Below are positions 16,750 through 24,956 of a DNA stretch of 40,701 nucleotides, piece by piece. The DNA comes from an uncultured Eubacteriales bacterium (GTDB taxonomy: Bacteria > Bacillota > Clostridia > Oscillospirales > Oscillospiraceae), in assembly GCA_900551495.1 (NCBI GenBank), contig URWG01000001.1:1-40701 (forward strand). Reading direction: 5' to 3'. Made by a program: the position numbers and the translations under genes. Under the pieces are notes generated by a model. That model searched no databases. It saw nothing but the letters and a program-made list of their open reading frames with translations, and was not told the DNA's origin. Numbering within the stretch: the first letter of the stretch is position 1; each line of letters opens with the position of its first letter.

Positions 16750-17918
16750 TAAAAGAAGAGAGCTGCATCGGCTGCCAAGCGTGTGTCGAATTCTGCCCTG
16801 TTCACGCGATCCTTTTTGAACGCGATATATGGGGCGAGGGGAAAATTACAATAAATCGGGATCAATGTATCGAATGCGGGTATTGTGAACGGATTTGCCC
16901 GGGAGTCCGTGCTGAGATGAATGCTGCGCCCGCTTCGGTCTATGCTGCCGTATCAAACAATCACCGCAATTCCGGATCTTCCGGCGGAGTTTTCTATGAA
17001 ATTGCCGAACGGTTCATCAATAACGGCGGAATAGTTTACGGCGCTGCATTTAACGATCGTCTGAAATTGGTTCATATGCGTGCCGCCGCCGCATCGGAAC
17101 TGCCGGCTCTCTGTAAGAGCAAATACCTTCACAGCGATATGCGCGGTGTTTATACGGCAATCAGGGATGATTTGCAGGCAAACAGAAAGGTTCTTTTTGT
17201 CGGCAGCCCCTGTCAGGCGAGCGCGGTAAAGAATCTGTTCTTGCCGCGATATGAAAACCGGCTCTACATTGTTGATTTTCTGTGTCACGGCACGGGAACG
17301 CAACGCGTTTTCGACGTGTGTGTGCATGAGGAGGAGATGAAGCGCAACGGCAAAATTTTGTCGTTTACTTTCCGTGCGAAAACAAGAAAAGCAGAACATA
17401 GCTTCTCCTATATGCTGGACCGTAACGGGAAAAAGAAAAATGTCTCCGGCTTTGCATTTGAGTTCCCATACTATTATTCATTTCTAAAATATAACATATT
17501 TAATAACGCGTGTTACTCATGCAGTTATGCCCGGAACGACCGTGTGGGAGATATTACGCTGGGTGATTTTTGGGGAATACAACGGTATAATTCGAAGCTG
17601 CTGGACCGTCAGGGCGTATCCATGTTGTCGGTCAATTCAGAAAAAGGAAAACGGCTGCTTGCACTTTTGGGCGACTCCTGCGCAATGTATGAGTACCCGC
17701 TTGCCTATGCGACGCGGCACAATCAAGCATATAATATACCGGAACCCTACCCTGATGAAAAGCTCAGGCTGGTTGCGATTTTGAGCGAGAAAGGAGAGGC
17801 GGCTCTTGCGGAAGCACTGTCCTGTCCGAATGTGAGGAAAAATCTGCTTTGGGCACGGATGCCGCCGTTCCTCAGAAAAATATATAAAAAATTGCGAGGC
17901 AGCAATGAGAATTCTTGA
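16746..17918 (+). CDS. FrhB-like iron-sulfur flavoprotein, second copy
   Basis: A 390-residue relative of the protein at 10518. Two 4Fe-4S motifs (Cys7, 10, 13, 17 and Cys41, 44, 47, 51) precede the FrhB domain, with NSGSSGGVFYEIAERF, LFVGSPCQASAVKNLF, FLCHGTGTQRVF, a Cys pair in NACYSCSYA, and GDITLGDFWGIQRY. The two copies share motifs but differ over most positions, so this is not a recent duplication. It overlaps the polymerase stop as ATGA (GAGAGGTG site) and the following LicD gene by 14 bases. The tight coupling to a LicD gene repeats the earlier pair and suggests a functional link. The redox partner and substrate are unknown. Confidence 0.85.
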   Translation: MIKEESCIGCQACVEFCPVHAILFERDIWGEGKITINRDQCIECGYCERICPGVRAEMNAAPASVYAAVSNNHRNSGSSGGVFYEIAERFINNGGIVYGAAFNDRLKLVHMRAAAASELPALCKSKYLHSDMRGVYTAIRDDLQANRKVLFVGSPCQASAVKNLFLPRYENRLYIVDFLCHGTGTQRVFDVCVHEEEMKRNGKILSFTFRAKTRKAEHSFSYMLDRNGKKKNVSGFAFEFPYYYSFLKYNIFNNACYSCSYARNDRVGDITLGDFWGIQRYNSKLLDRQGVSMLSVNSEKGKRLLALLGDSCAMYEYPLAYATRHNQAYNIPEPYPDEKLRLVAILSEKGEAALAEALSCPNVRKNLLWARMPPFLRKIYKKLRGSNENS

Positions 17919-18714
17919 TGTAAAAGAAATTCAAGCGATGCAGCTTGAGCTGATGAAAAAACTGCACGCCTATCTGACGGAAAAAGGAATTCCGTATTAT
18001 ATGATAGCCGGAAGCGCCTTGGGCGCACTTCGGCACGGCGGCTTTATTCCATGGGATGATGATATTGACATAGCAATGTTTCGATCAGACTATGAAAGAT
18101 TTCTTAACATTTGCGATGATTTTGACCGTACTTACGACATAGTGAACTACCGTAACCGTGAACACTGTGACTTCTGCTTAACGCGTATTTATTTTCCCAA
18201 TACCAAAATCGTAAATCAAAGCATTGAGAATACCAGGCTGGATAAACGCATGTATTTTGACATTTTTCCGCTGGATAACGTTCCGGAGGATGCTACCGCA
18301 CGCAGTGCTTTGGAGCATGCAATCCTTGACCTTAAGAGGAAAATCTATTTGGCGGATGTTCGTGATTACAATAATACCGCAGCTGTCATTTTTCTTAAGA
18401 AAATGAGAGCACTGCTTTATACGTCCCGTAGACAGAAGCTCCTTGCCCGTTGTGATGAGTTGATGCAATCCTATGACAAATGCCGGACAACTTGTGTATG
18501 CTCCATGTGCAGCCAATATTCCTTTGAACGTCAGACGATGCCGCGAGAGTATTACGGCAAGCCGACGCTGCGTTGCTTTGAAGACACAGAGTTTTTCCTT
18601 CCGGAACAGGCGGAACGCTATTTGGAGCATTTGTACGGTGCGGATTATGCGGAGCTTCCGCCGGAAAGTAAGCGCAGAAAGTGCTGTGAGGTTTACTTAC
18701 TAAGCGAGGATTGA
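17905..18714 (+). CDS. LicD-family phosphotransferase, second copy
   Basis: A 269-residue LicD protein. The signature is MIAGSALGALRHGGFIPWDD (33-52) plus DIDIAMF, with Asp51-53 and Asp55 as probable metal ligands. A MYFDIFPLDNVPED segment follows near 112-125. It differs clearly from the first LicD outside the core, so it probably acts on another acceptor position or donor. It starts inside the end of the FrhB-like gene with GCGAGG upstream, so its translation is likely coupled. No membrane segment is evident. Confidence 0.88.
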   Translation: MRILDVKEIQAMQLELMKKLHAYLTEKGIPYYMIAGSALGALRHGGFIPWDDDIDIAMFRSDYERFLNICDDFDRTYDIVNYRNREHCDFCLTRIYFPNTKIVNQSIENTRLDKRMYFDIFPLDNVPEDATARSALEHAILDLKRKIYLADVRDYNNTAAVIFLKKMRALLYTSRRQKLLARCDELMQSYDKCRTTCVCSMCSQYSFERQTMPREYYGKPTLRCFEDTEFFLPEQAERYLEHLYGADYAELPPESKRRKCCEVYLLSED

Positions 18715-18716
18715 GT

Positions 18717-19847
18717 ATGTCGAAGGTTTTGACAATGTGTAAAAACCGCTATGTAGCGTTACGGGGGTTTCACACCAAGCGCCATTTGGTCGTAATTGAG
18801 TCTGATGATTGGGGGAGCATCCGCATGCCGTCGGCGGACATATTGCGACGCCTGAAGCAAAGCGGAGACCACCCGGAAAATGATCCCTTTTTAAGCTACG
18901 ATTGTTTGGAAAACGGCGAGGATCTTCAACGGCTTTTTGACGTTTTGAACTCGGTGAGAGACAGCAACGGCTCCTCTGCGGTGATAACGGCAAATTTTGC
19001 AACGGCGAACCCTAACTTCGACGCAATAGATCCGGAGCAGGGCATCTATGCTTATGAGCCGTTTTATGAAACTTATCAACGCTACGGCTACGGAGAAGAT
19101 GTTCTCTCGTTAATCAGAAACGCTATGCGTTCGCGATGCTTTATCCCGCAGCTGCACTGCCGGGAGCACTTAAACGTTAATCGCTGGATGAAAGAGCTGC
19201 AGCAGAAAAAAAAGGATGTTGTAATTGCATTTCAGAATCAAATAATCGGAATCAACGCCTCCTTCTCTGCCGAGAACCCCTTCGGGTATATGGATGCTTT
19301 TAACAGTAATTTCTGCACACCGCCGGCGTTGAAAAAAATCGTCTGCGAAGCATTGCAGATATTTGAACATGCGTTTTTAACGAAAAGCAAGACCTTTGCG
19401 GCTTGCTGCTTTGTCTGGGACGATGCGCTGGAAGAAATCCTTGCTGAAAACGGCATACAAGGCATCCAAAGCGGAGCATGGCAGCTCATACCTTCCGGTA
19501 CAACCACAAACAAATTAAGGCGAAAGCTCCACTTTACCGGGGAGTGCAATCGGCTTGGGCAGGTCTATACGGTTCGAAATTGTGCCTATGAGCCTGCACG
19601 TCTGCAAAATGCGGCAGACAGCGCCGAAAAATGCTATCGGCAGATACTCGATGCCTTTCATAATCACAAACCCGCGGTGATCAACAGCCATCGCGTGAAT
19701 TATATCGGTTCTATCTCTGAACACAATGCGCAAGAAAATTTAAAAGGACTGGTGTGGCTGTTGAAGAAGGCGGTAAAAGAAATTCCAGATTTGGAATTCG
19801 TTTCAACGGAAGATTTGCTTGAGATCATCAATCAGGAGAAGGCATGA
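18717..19847 (+). CDS. Polysaccharide-deacetylase-like protein of unrecognised subfamily
   Basis: A 376-residue protein I cannot place in a named family. Its motifs resemble a NodB/YdjC-type metal site: Asp30-Asp31 in VVIESDDWGSIRMPS, His147 and His151 in FIPQLHCREHLN, and His325 in VINSHRVNYIGS. The alternation of strands and helices is compatible with a TIM-like barrel, and residue 90 onward (VITANFATANP) resembles the second barrel strand. No signal peptide is present. I use ATG 18717 with GAGGA seven bases upstream; TTG six bases earlier overlaps the LicD stop. It overlaps the flippase start as ATGA. I infer a deacetylase or related hydrolase acting on a glycan intermediate. Confidence is high that it is a gene, moderate on chemistry. 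Confidence 0.7.
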   Translation: MSKVLTMCKNRYVALRGFHTKRHLVVIESDDWGSIRMPSADILRRLKQSGDHPENDPFLSYDCLENGEDLQRLFDVLNSVRDSNGSSAVITANFATANPNFDAIDPEQGIYAYEPFYETYQRYGYGEDVLSLIRNAMRSRCFIPQLHCREHLNVNRWMKELQQKKKDVVIAFQNQIIGINASFSAENPFGYMDAFNSNFCTPPALKKIVCEALQIFEHAFLTKSKTFAACCFVWDDALEEILAENGIQGIQSGAWQLIPSGTTTNKLRRKLHFTGECNRLGQVYTVRNCAYEPARLQNAADSAEKCYRQILDAFHNHKPAVINSHRVNYIGSISEHNAQENLKGLVWLLKKAVKEIPDLEFVSTEDLLEIINQEKA

Positions 19848-21355
19848 AAGAAAATAAGAACGACCGTCTTGCTGCAAACATGATCAGCTACGCGATATTA
19901 CAGATTGTAAATTTACTCGTCGGGCTGGTTCTTCCTCGTTTATATCTTGCAGTATACGGTTCGGAAGTTAACGGCATTATTTCCACAGCAAACAGTTTTA
20001 TTTCCTATTTTTCCTATTTAGAGGCAGGCATCGGTCTGACGCTGATTCACTCGCTGTTCAAGCCGCTGGCAGACAAAAATACAGAGGAAACAAACGGCAT
20101 ATTGTCTTACTCCCGGAAGCAGTATCGTCGTATCAGCGGAATCTATTTTTTGCTTGTTATTACCCTTGCGCTTGCGTTTCCGCTGATTTCATCTTCCGAG
20201 GTGTTGGACAAATGGGAATTCACATCACTTGTATTTGTGATCGGAGCTTACGGAGCGCTTGATTTTTTTACCATGGCAAAATACCGCGTTCTGCTTACGG
20301 CAGACCGCAAGGAATACATCATTTCAAATGCTTTTATCTTTGCACAGATCCTTCGCTTTAGCTTTGTTTGGCTTTTGCTGCGATTTAACATCAGCGTTGT
20401 TTTTGTCAAAATTGTACCGATATTGACTTTACTTGTCCGTTCGCTGCTCCTTCGTCTTTATGTTCGGCGAAACTATCCGAATGTGAACTATTCGGTTCCG
20501 CCTACTGCGGATCTTGCGGTAACAAATGACCGATGGGATGCCCTTTTGCTGCAAATCTCAATCAACACGAGTATTTCTCTGCCAACCATTATCATTTCTC
20601 AGATTTTAGGCTTCAAAGAGGCTAACGTGTATGCCATCTACAGCATGGCTGCTTCGGCGCTGATTTCCATTGTCTCTGCGCTCAGCTCCGGTGTTGCCCC
20701 CAAAATGGGGCGCAGTCTGTCCCGCGGTGACGACATTTCACAAGCCTACAGAGTATATGATTTTCTTGTTGCGTTGGTGATTACCGCCGTATTTTCAACG
20801 ATGGCAGTTATGCTTGTCCCGTTTGTGCGTCTTTATACAAATGTTGTAGATGATATAAATTATATACATCCGTTATATGCGATATTGATTTCGATATGGG
20901 CTGCGCTTTATTCTTATCGGATTCCGTTGACAGCAGTAATCAATGCGGCGGGTGTATATCGGGAAAATCGGATAAACAATATAATCAATCTTGCGATCCA
21001 AGTGGTTCTCGGCATTGCCGGAGCCTTAATTGCAGGAATAGGCGGTGTGCTTCTTGTTATGATTATCGCGTCGATCCAGCGAAATATCTGCTTTGCTGTG
21101 GTCAACAGCAGAAAAATATTACATAACGGTGTGCGATTTACGGTGACTTACCAAATACTCATGCTGGGGGTTGTGTGCTTCGGCGGTTTTATCGGATACA
21201 AACTGATGAACGGTATGGAATTCAGCTTATTCTCTTTGACTGCGACAGCCGGATTGACGTTTATCGTAGAATGTGTCTGTTGTGCTGCGCTGTTCCTTGC
21301 TGCTGATTTCGGCTCCGGGAAAATTCTGCTTCGGAAGCTGAAGACGAATACATGA
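19844..21355 (+). CDS. Polysaccharide flippase-like membrane protein (Wzx role)
   Basis: A 503-residue protein with about fourteen hydrophobic helices spread along its whole length, the layout of the PST/MOP family of lipid-linked oligosaccharide flippases. The N-terminus shows a Wzx-like ISYAILQIVNLLVGLVLPRL followed by a serine-rich NGIISTANSFISYFSYLEAG loop. Position in the locus, after the transferases, and the single matching polymerase support the role of moving completed repeat units across the membrane. It has a strong AGGAGAAGG site and overlaps the previous stop by 4 bases. It is the last gene of the AT-richer cassette. Confidence 0.88.
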   Translation: MKENKNDRLAANMISYAILQIVNLLVGLVLPRLYLAVYGSEVNGIISTANSFISYFSYLEAGIGLTLIHSLFKPLADKNTEETNGILSYSRKQYRRISGIYFLLVITLALAFPLISSSEVLDKWEFTSLVFVIGAYGALDFFTMAKYRVLLTADRKEYIISNAFIFAQILRFSFVWLLLRFNISVVFVKIVPILTLLVRSLLLRLYVRRNYPNVNYSVPPTADLAVTNDRWDALLLQISINTSISLPTIIISQILGFKEANVYAIYSMAASALISIVSALSSGVAPKMGRSLSRGDDISQAYRVYDFLVALVITAVFSTMAVMLVPFVRLYTNVVDDINYIHPLYAILISIWAALYSYRIPLTAVINAAGVYRENRINNIINLAIQVVLGIAGALIAGIGGVLLVMIIASIQRNICFAVVNSRKILHNGVRFTVTYQILMLGVVCFGGFIGYKLMNGMEFSLFSLTATAGLTFIVECVCCAALFLAADFGSGKILLRKLKTNT

Positions 21356-21469
21356 CAGCAGTAGCAGCGACAGGCAATGAACTCAAATCGCAGAGCACTG
21401 AGATTCAATTCCGAATGAAAAACGGAGACAAACCCGACTGAAAAACTGAAAGAAACGGAGGTACGCCGG

Positions 21470-22342
21470 ATGAAGGGAATTATTCTTGCCGGAGGGAAGG
21501 GTAGTCGGCTCTATCCGATGACAAAGGCGGTTTCCAAGCCGCTGATCCCGATTTATGACAAGCCGATGGTTTATTATCCGCTGACCGTTTTGCTGATGTC
21601 CGGCTGTGACGAGATCATGCTCATCACGGCGCCGCCCGACGTGGAGGCATACAAGCGCCTGCTCGGGGACGGCAGCGGCTTCGGCGTGAAGATCACCTAC
21701 GGGGTGCAGTATGTCGCCCGCGGCATTGCCGACGCGTTTTTGATCGCGGAGGACTTTATCGGCGGCGAGCCGTGCTGCCTGATTTTGGGGGACAACCTTT
21801 TCTACGGCTCCGATTTGGATGACCTTCTGCATATCGCCTCACAGCGGAAAGAGGGCGCGACGATTTTCGGCTATCCCGTAAAGGACCCGACTGCCTACGG
21901 CGTGGTCGAATTTGACGAGAATCACAACGTGCTGTCGATCGAGGAAAAGCCGAAGCAGCCGAAGTCCAAATACGCGGTTCCCGGGCTGTATTTCTACGAC
22001 GGCGACGCGGCGGAGCTGGCAAAAACGCTTACCCCGTCGGCACGCGGCGAGTTGGAGATCACGGCGCTGAACGAGGCGTATCTCAAGCGCGGCAAGCTCC
22101 ACGTGGAGCTGATGGAGCGCGGGATGGCGTGGCTGGATACCGGTACGCCCGAGGGAATGCTGAACGCGGCGCAGTATGTCGAAGCGGTGCAGTCGCGGCA
22201 GGGGCTTTATATCGCCTGTCCCGAGGAGGTCGCGTGGCAAAAGGGCTTTATCTCCGCGCAGCAGGTACGCGCCATCGGACAGGAGCTGAAAATGACGGAG
22301 TACGGACAATATCTGCTGAGTTTGGTTGAGGGAAAATGCTGA
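21470..22342 (+). CDS. rmlA: Glucose-1-phosphate thymidylyltransferase
   Basis: Makes dTDP-glucose from dTTP and glucose-1-phosphate, the entry to dTDP-rhamnose and other dTDP-deoxysugars. The 290-residue protein has the full signature: ILAGGKGSRLYPMTKAVSKP at the N-terminus, ILGDNLFYG, YGVVEFDENHNVLSIEEKP, and GMAWLDTGTPEGML. GC content and codon use match the flanks and not the preceding cassette. It has an ACGGAGG site and overlaps the next gene by 7 bases. rmlB, rmlC and rmlD are not in the window and would have to lie elsewhere for rhamnose synthesis. Confidence 0.96.
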   Translation: MKGIILAGGKGSRLYPMTKAVSKPLIPIYDKPMVYYPLTVLLMSGCDEIMLITAPPDVEAYKRLLGDGSGFGVKITYGVQYVARGIADAFLIAEDFIGGEPCCLILGDNLFYGSDLDDLLHIASQRKEGATIFGYPVKDPTAYGVVEFDENHNVLSIEEKPKQPKSKYAVPGLYFYDGDAAELAKTLTPSARGELEITALNEAYLKRGKLHVELMERGMAWLDTGTPEGMLNAAQYVEAVQSRQGLYIACPEEVAWQKGFISAQQVRAIGQELKMTEYGQYLLSLVEGKC

Positions 22343-24158
22343 AAGAACTGGAACGGATCCTGCCGACGGTGCAGAAGCCTGCACGTTACGTCGGCGGGGA
22401 ATATCATCAAACAATCAAAAATAAAAATGAGGTCGATCTGCGCGTCGCCTTCTGCTTTCCCGACACCTATGAGATCGGAATGTCGAACCTCGGTATGCGC
22501 ATTCTCTACGCGGTAATGAACCGCATGGAGGGCGTGTGGTGCGAACGGGTGTTTGCGCCGTGGGGTGACATGGAGGCGGCAATGCGGGAGCACAACATTC
22601 CGTTGTACGCGCTGGAAAGCGGCGACCCGCTCGAGCAATTTGACATGATCGCCTTTACCGTCGGCTACGAGATGAGCTACACAAATCTTCTGAATATGCT
22701 CCGTTTAGGCAACATTCCGCTCCGTGCTGCGGAGCGGAATGGCTTGGAGCATATGGTCTTTGCGGGCGGCGCGTGCATGTACAATCCCGAGCCGCTGGCG
22801 GACTTTATCGACTTCTTCTCGATCGGCGAGGGCGAGGAAATGACGCCCGAGATTTTGGAGCTTTACCGACGCGCAAAGCGCGAAAATCGGACGCGCGAGG
22901 AATTTTTACGCGAGGTCGCAAGGATCGAGGGCGTCTATGTCCCGTCGCTTTACGAGCACCGCTACAATCCCGACGGCACACTGGCGGAGATCGTTGCAAG
23001 GGACGGTGCGCCCCGTAAGGTCAAAAAGCGCATCGTTCAAAGCCTTGACGACGCGCTCTACCCGACGGATATTATCGTTCCGAATACGGAGATCGTCCAT
23101 GATCGCTCCAATTTGGAGGTCATGCGCGGCTGTATCCGCGGCTGCCGCTTCTGTCCGGCGGGCTTTACCTATCGCCCCGTCCGTCCGCGTTCGCCGCAGG
23201 TGCTGTATCGGCAGTCGGTCGAGTCGCTGGAGAATTCGGGCTGTCACGAGATCACGCTCTCCAGCCTGTCCACCTCGGACTATAAGTGGCTGCCCGAGCT
23301 GGCGGAGCGGATGCAGGACTACTGCACGCCGCGAAAGATCAATCTGTCTCTGCCGTCGCTCCGCGCGGACAATTTCTCCCGCGAGCTGATGCTCAAGCTC
23401 CAACAGGTGCGAAAGAGCGGACTGACCTTTGCACCCGAGGCGGGAACGCAGCGCCTGCGCGACGCGATCAACAAGAACGTTACCGAGGAGGAGATCCTGC
23501 AAACCTGCGCGATCGCCTTCGAGGGCGGCTGGAACAATGTCAAGCTGTATTTCATGCTCGGTCTGCCGACGGAGACGGACGAGGATGTGCTGGGCATTGC
23601 GGAGCTGGTGTATAAAATTCTCAGATGCTGGCGCGAGCACGCGACAAATAAAAAGCGCGGCGTCCGAATCCATGTTGCGACGGCGTATTTTGTTCCGAAG
23701 CCCTTTACGCCCTTCCAGTGGGAAAAGCAGATCACGCCGGAGGAATATCTGCGGCGGCAGCGGCTGCTGAAGGACAATATGCCGTCCAAGAGCATCGAAT
23801 ACAACTGGCACGCCGCCGACCTGAGCCGTCTTGAGGCGGTTTTGGCGCGGGGCGACCGTCGGCTCGGCGCGGTTTTGGAGGAAGCGGTCCGACGCGGCGC
23901 TCGGCTGGACGGCTGGGATGAGTATTTCAAGTATCAGACGTGGCTTGACAGCTTCGATGCCTGCGGGATCGACCCGAACGCTTACACGAGGAATCGGAGC
24001 TGCTGCCGTGGGACGTTATTTCCGACGGCGTTACCGAGGACTTCCTCAAGCGCGAGCGCGAACGCGCCTATCGCAGCGAGACGACGCCCGATTGCAGGAC
24101 AAAATGCAGCGGCTGCGGCGCAAGCTGCCTGCTGGAAGGGGGCTGCTGCGATGCATAG
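22336..24158 (+). pseudogene. B12-binding radical SAM protein (TIGR03960-like), frame broken near 23990
   Basis: Large radical SAM protein with an N-terminal cobalamin-binding-like region (residues 1-200) and a 4Fe-4S SAM site, the CxxxCxxC motif in MRGCIRGCRFCPAGFTYRPV near residue 265. Its partner is the DUF2344 protein downstream; the reaction is not established to my knowledge. The frame is correct to about DPNAYT (23984). After that the plus-strand frame is low-complexity Ala/Arg/Ser, while the -1 frame gives the expected family end: ELLPWDVISDGVTEDFLKRE, then TTPDCRTKCSGCGASC, stopping at TAG 24156-24158. One lost base, or a slightly larger out-of-frame deletion, explains this. Because no stop falls in the wrong frame, a naive reading fuses this gene to the next as one 820-residue protein. 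No homopolymer is at the break. Error versus real mutation is undecided. Confidence 0.85.
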
Positions 24159-24798
24159 AATGCTGTTTGAAAAGAGCGGGACGGCAATTTGGATGTCCCA
24201 CTTGGACACCATGCGGCTGATGCAGCGGGCGTTCCGACGTGCGGGCGTCCTCCTGCACCATTCACAGGGCTACACGCCGCACGCCTATGTCTCCATGCTG
24301 CTGCCGCTCAGCGTCGGCGTGGAGAGCGGCTGTGAGATCATGGAATATGAGTTGGATGAGGCGCTTTCCCTTACGGCGGAGCAGATGAACGCCGTGCTGC
24401 CGTCGGGCGTGCGTGTGCGCTCCGTTTACGACAGCCCGAGAAAGGCGAAGGAGCTGGCGCTGTTAGAGGCGGAGCTGACGTTGTGCTATGACGGCGGCGT
24501 TCCGTCCGATGCGGCGGAAAAAATCATGCAGCTGCTTGCTTCGCCGACACTTCTTGTTGAGAAGCGGACAAAACGCGGCATGGAGGAGACGGATATTCGT
24601 CCGCTGCTGCGACGGTTTGCGCTGTTCGAACGCGAGCGGGAGCTGATGCTTCGCTGCACTGTCTCCGCACAGAACCCGTCGCTGAATCCCATGCTGCTCG
24701 TTTCTGCTGTAGAGCGTTACTTGCCGAGCTGCCGCCCCGATTTTGCAAAATGCCGCCGCGTTGAGGTCTACGACGCAAATGGGGAGGTGTTTCGCTGA
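24151..24798 (+). CDS. DUF2344/TIGR03936 radical-SAM-associated protein
   Basis: A 215-residue protein, normally a separate gene just after the B12-binding radical SAM gene. It begins MHRMLFEKSGTAIWMSHLDT, continues LMQRAFRRAGVLLHHSQGYTPHA, and then MLLPLSVGVESGCEIMEYEL, the hallmark order of the family. I place the start at ATG 24151, with GGAAGGGGG about eight bases upstream, overlapping the true end of the radical SAM gene by 8 bases. In frame it is continuous with the N-terminal part of that gene only because of the upstream frameshift. Its role, possibly tRNA- or ribosome-linked modification, is not established. Confidence 0.85.
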   Translation: MHRMLFEKSGTAIWMSHLDTMRLMQRAFRRAGVLLHHSQGYTPHAYVSMLLPLSVGVESGCEIMEYELDEALSLTAEQMNAVLPSGVRVRSVYDSPRKAKELALLEAELTLCYDGGVPSDAAEKIMQLLASPTLLVEKRTKRGMEETDIRPLLRRFALFERERELMLRCTVSAQNPSLNPMLLVSAVERYLPSCRPDFAKCRRVEVYDANGEVFR

Positions 24799-24956
24799 TG
24801 CCGGACTGCGAAAATTGTGTGTATTACGATTATGATGAGATCGAGGATGAATATTACTGCTTGCAGGACTTGGACGAGGACGAGCTGTACCACATCGTTA
24901 CCGTTCGCGAGGGCAGATGCCCGTTTTTCAGACCGATCGGCGAGGTAACGGAATGA
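24798..24956 (+). CDS. 52-residue four-Cys protein (DUF6472-like)
   Basis: A small acidic protein overlapping both neighbours by a few bases: its ATG shares an A with the preceding stop (TGATG), and its stop overlaps the galE start as ATGA. Cys4, Cys7, Cys21 and Cys41 form two CxxC-like halves (CENC, then YYC and RCPFF), with an LDEDEL stretch between, as in small clostridial proteins of the DUF6472 type. It probably binds zinc. The perfect stop-start coupling on both sides supports a real gene. No function is known to me. Confidence 0.75.
   Translation: MPDCENCVYYDYDEIEDEYYCLQDLDEDELYHIVTVREGRCPFFRPIGEVTE

Larger units (their letters stand above)
7082..21469 (+). other. AT-richer glycan-synthesis cassette between GC-rich flanks
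   Basis: Base use changes visibly at the end of the dehydratase gene and changes back at rmlA. By hand count, line 7321-7380 has 29 G+C of 60 and 9121-9180 has 23 of 60, against 39 of 60 at 23101-23160. Codon choice shifts the same way (more AAA, TTT, ATA, GAA inside). All genes inside are co-directional, with overlaps or short gaps, and all fit glycan assembly. This is the usual picture of an exchangeable capsule-type locus: conserved early genes at the edges and strain-specific transferases, flippase and polymerase in the middle. The gap 21356-21469 before rmlA holds no gene or terminator that I see, only the AACGGAGG ribosome site of rmlA. Confidence 0.7.

Noticed and set aside
10518..17918. 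True F420-reducing hydrogenase subunits
   Set aside because: No hydrogenase large or small subunit or F420 biosynthesis gene is present; the FrhB domain is a common flavoprotein module in polysaccharide loci.
22336..24798. A single 820-residue radical SAM-DUF2344 fusion protein
   Set aside because: The linker is frame-shifted sequence; the correct radical SAM end is readable in another frame and the DUF2344 gene has its own start and ribosome site.
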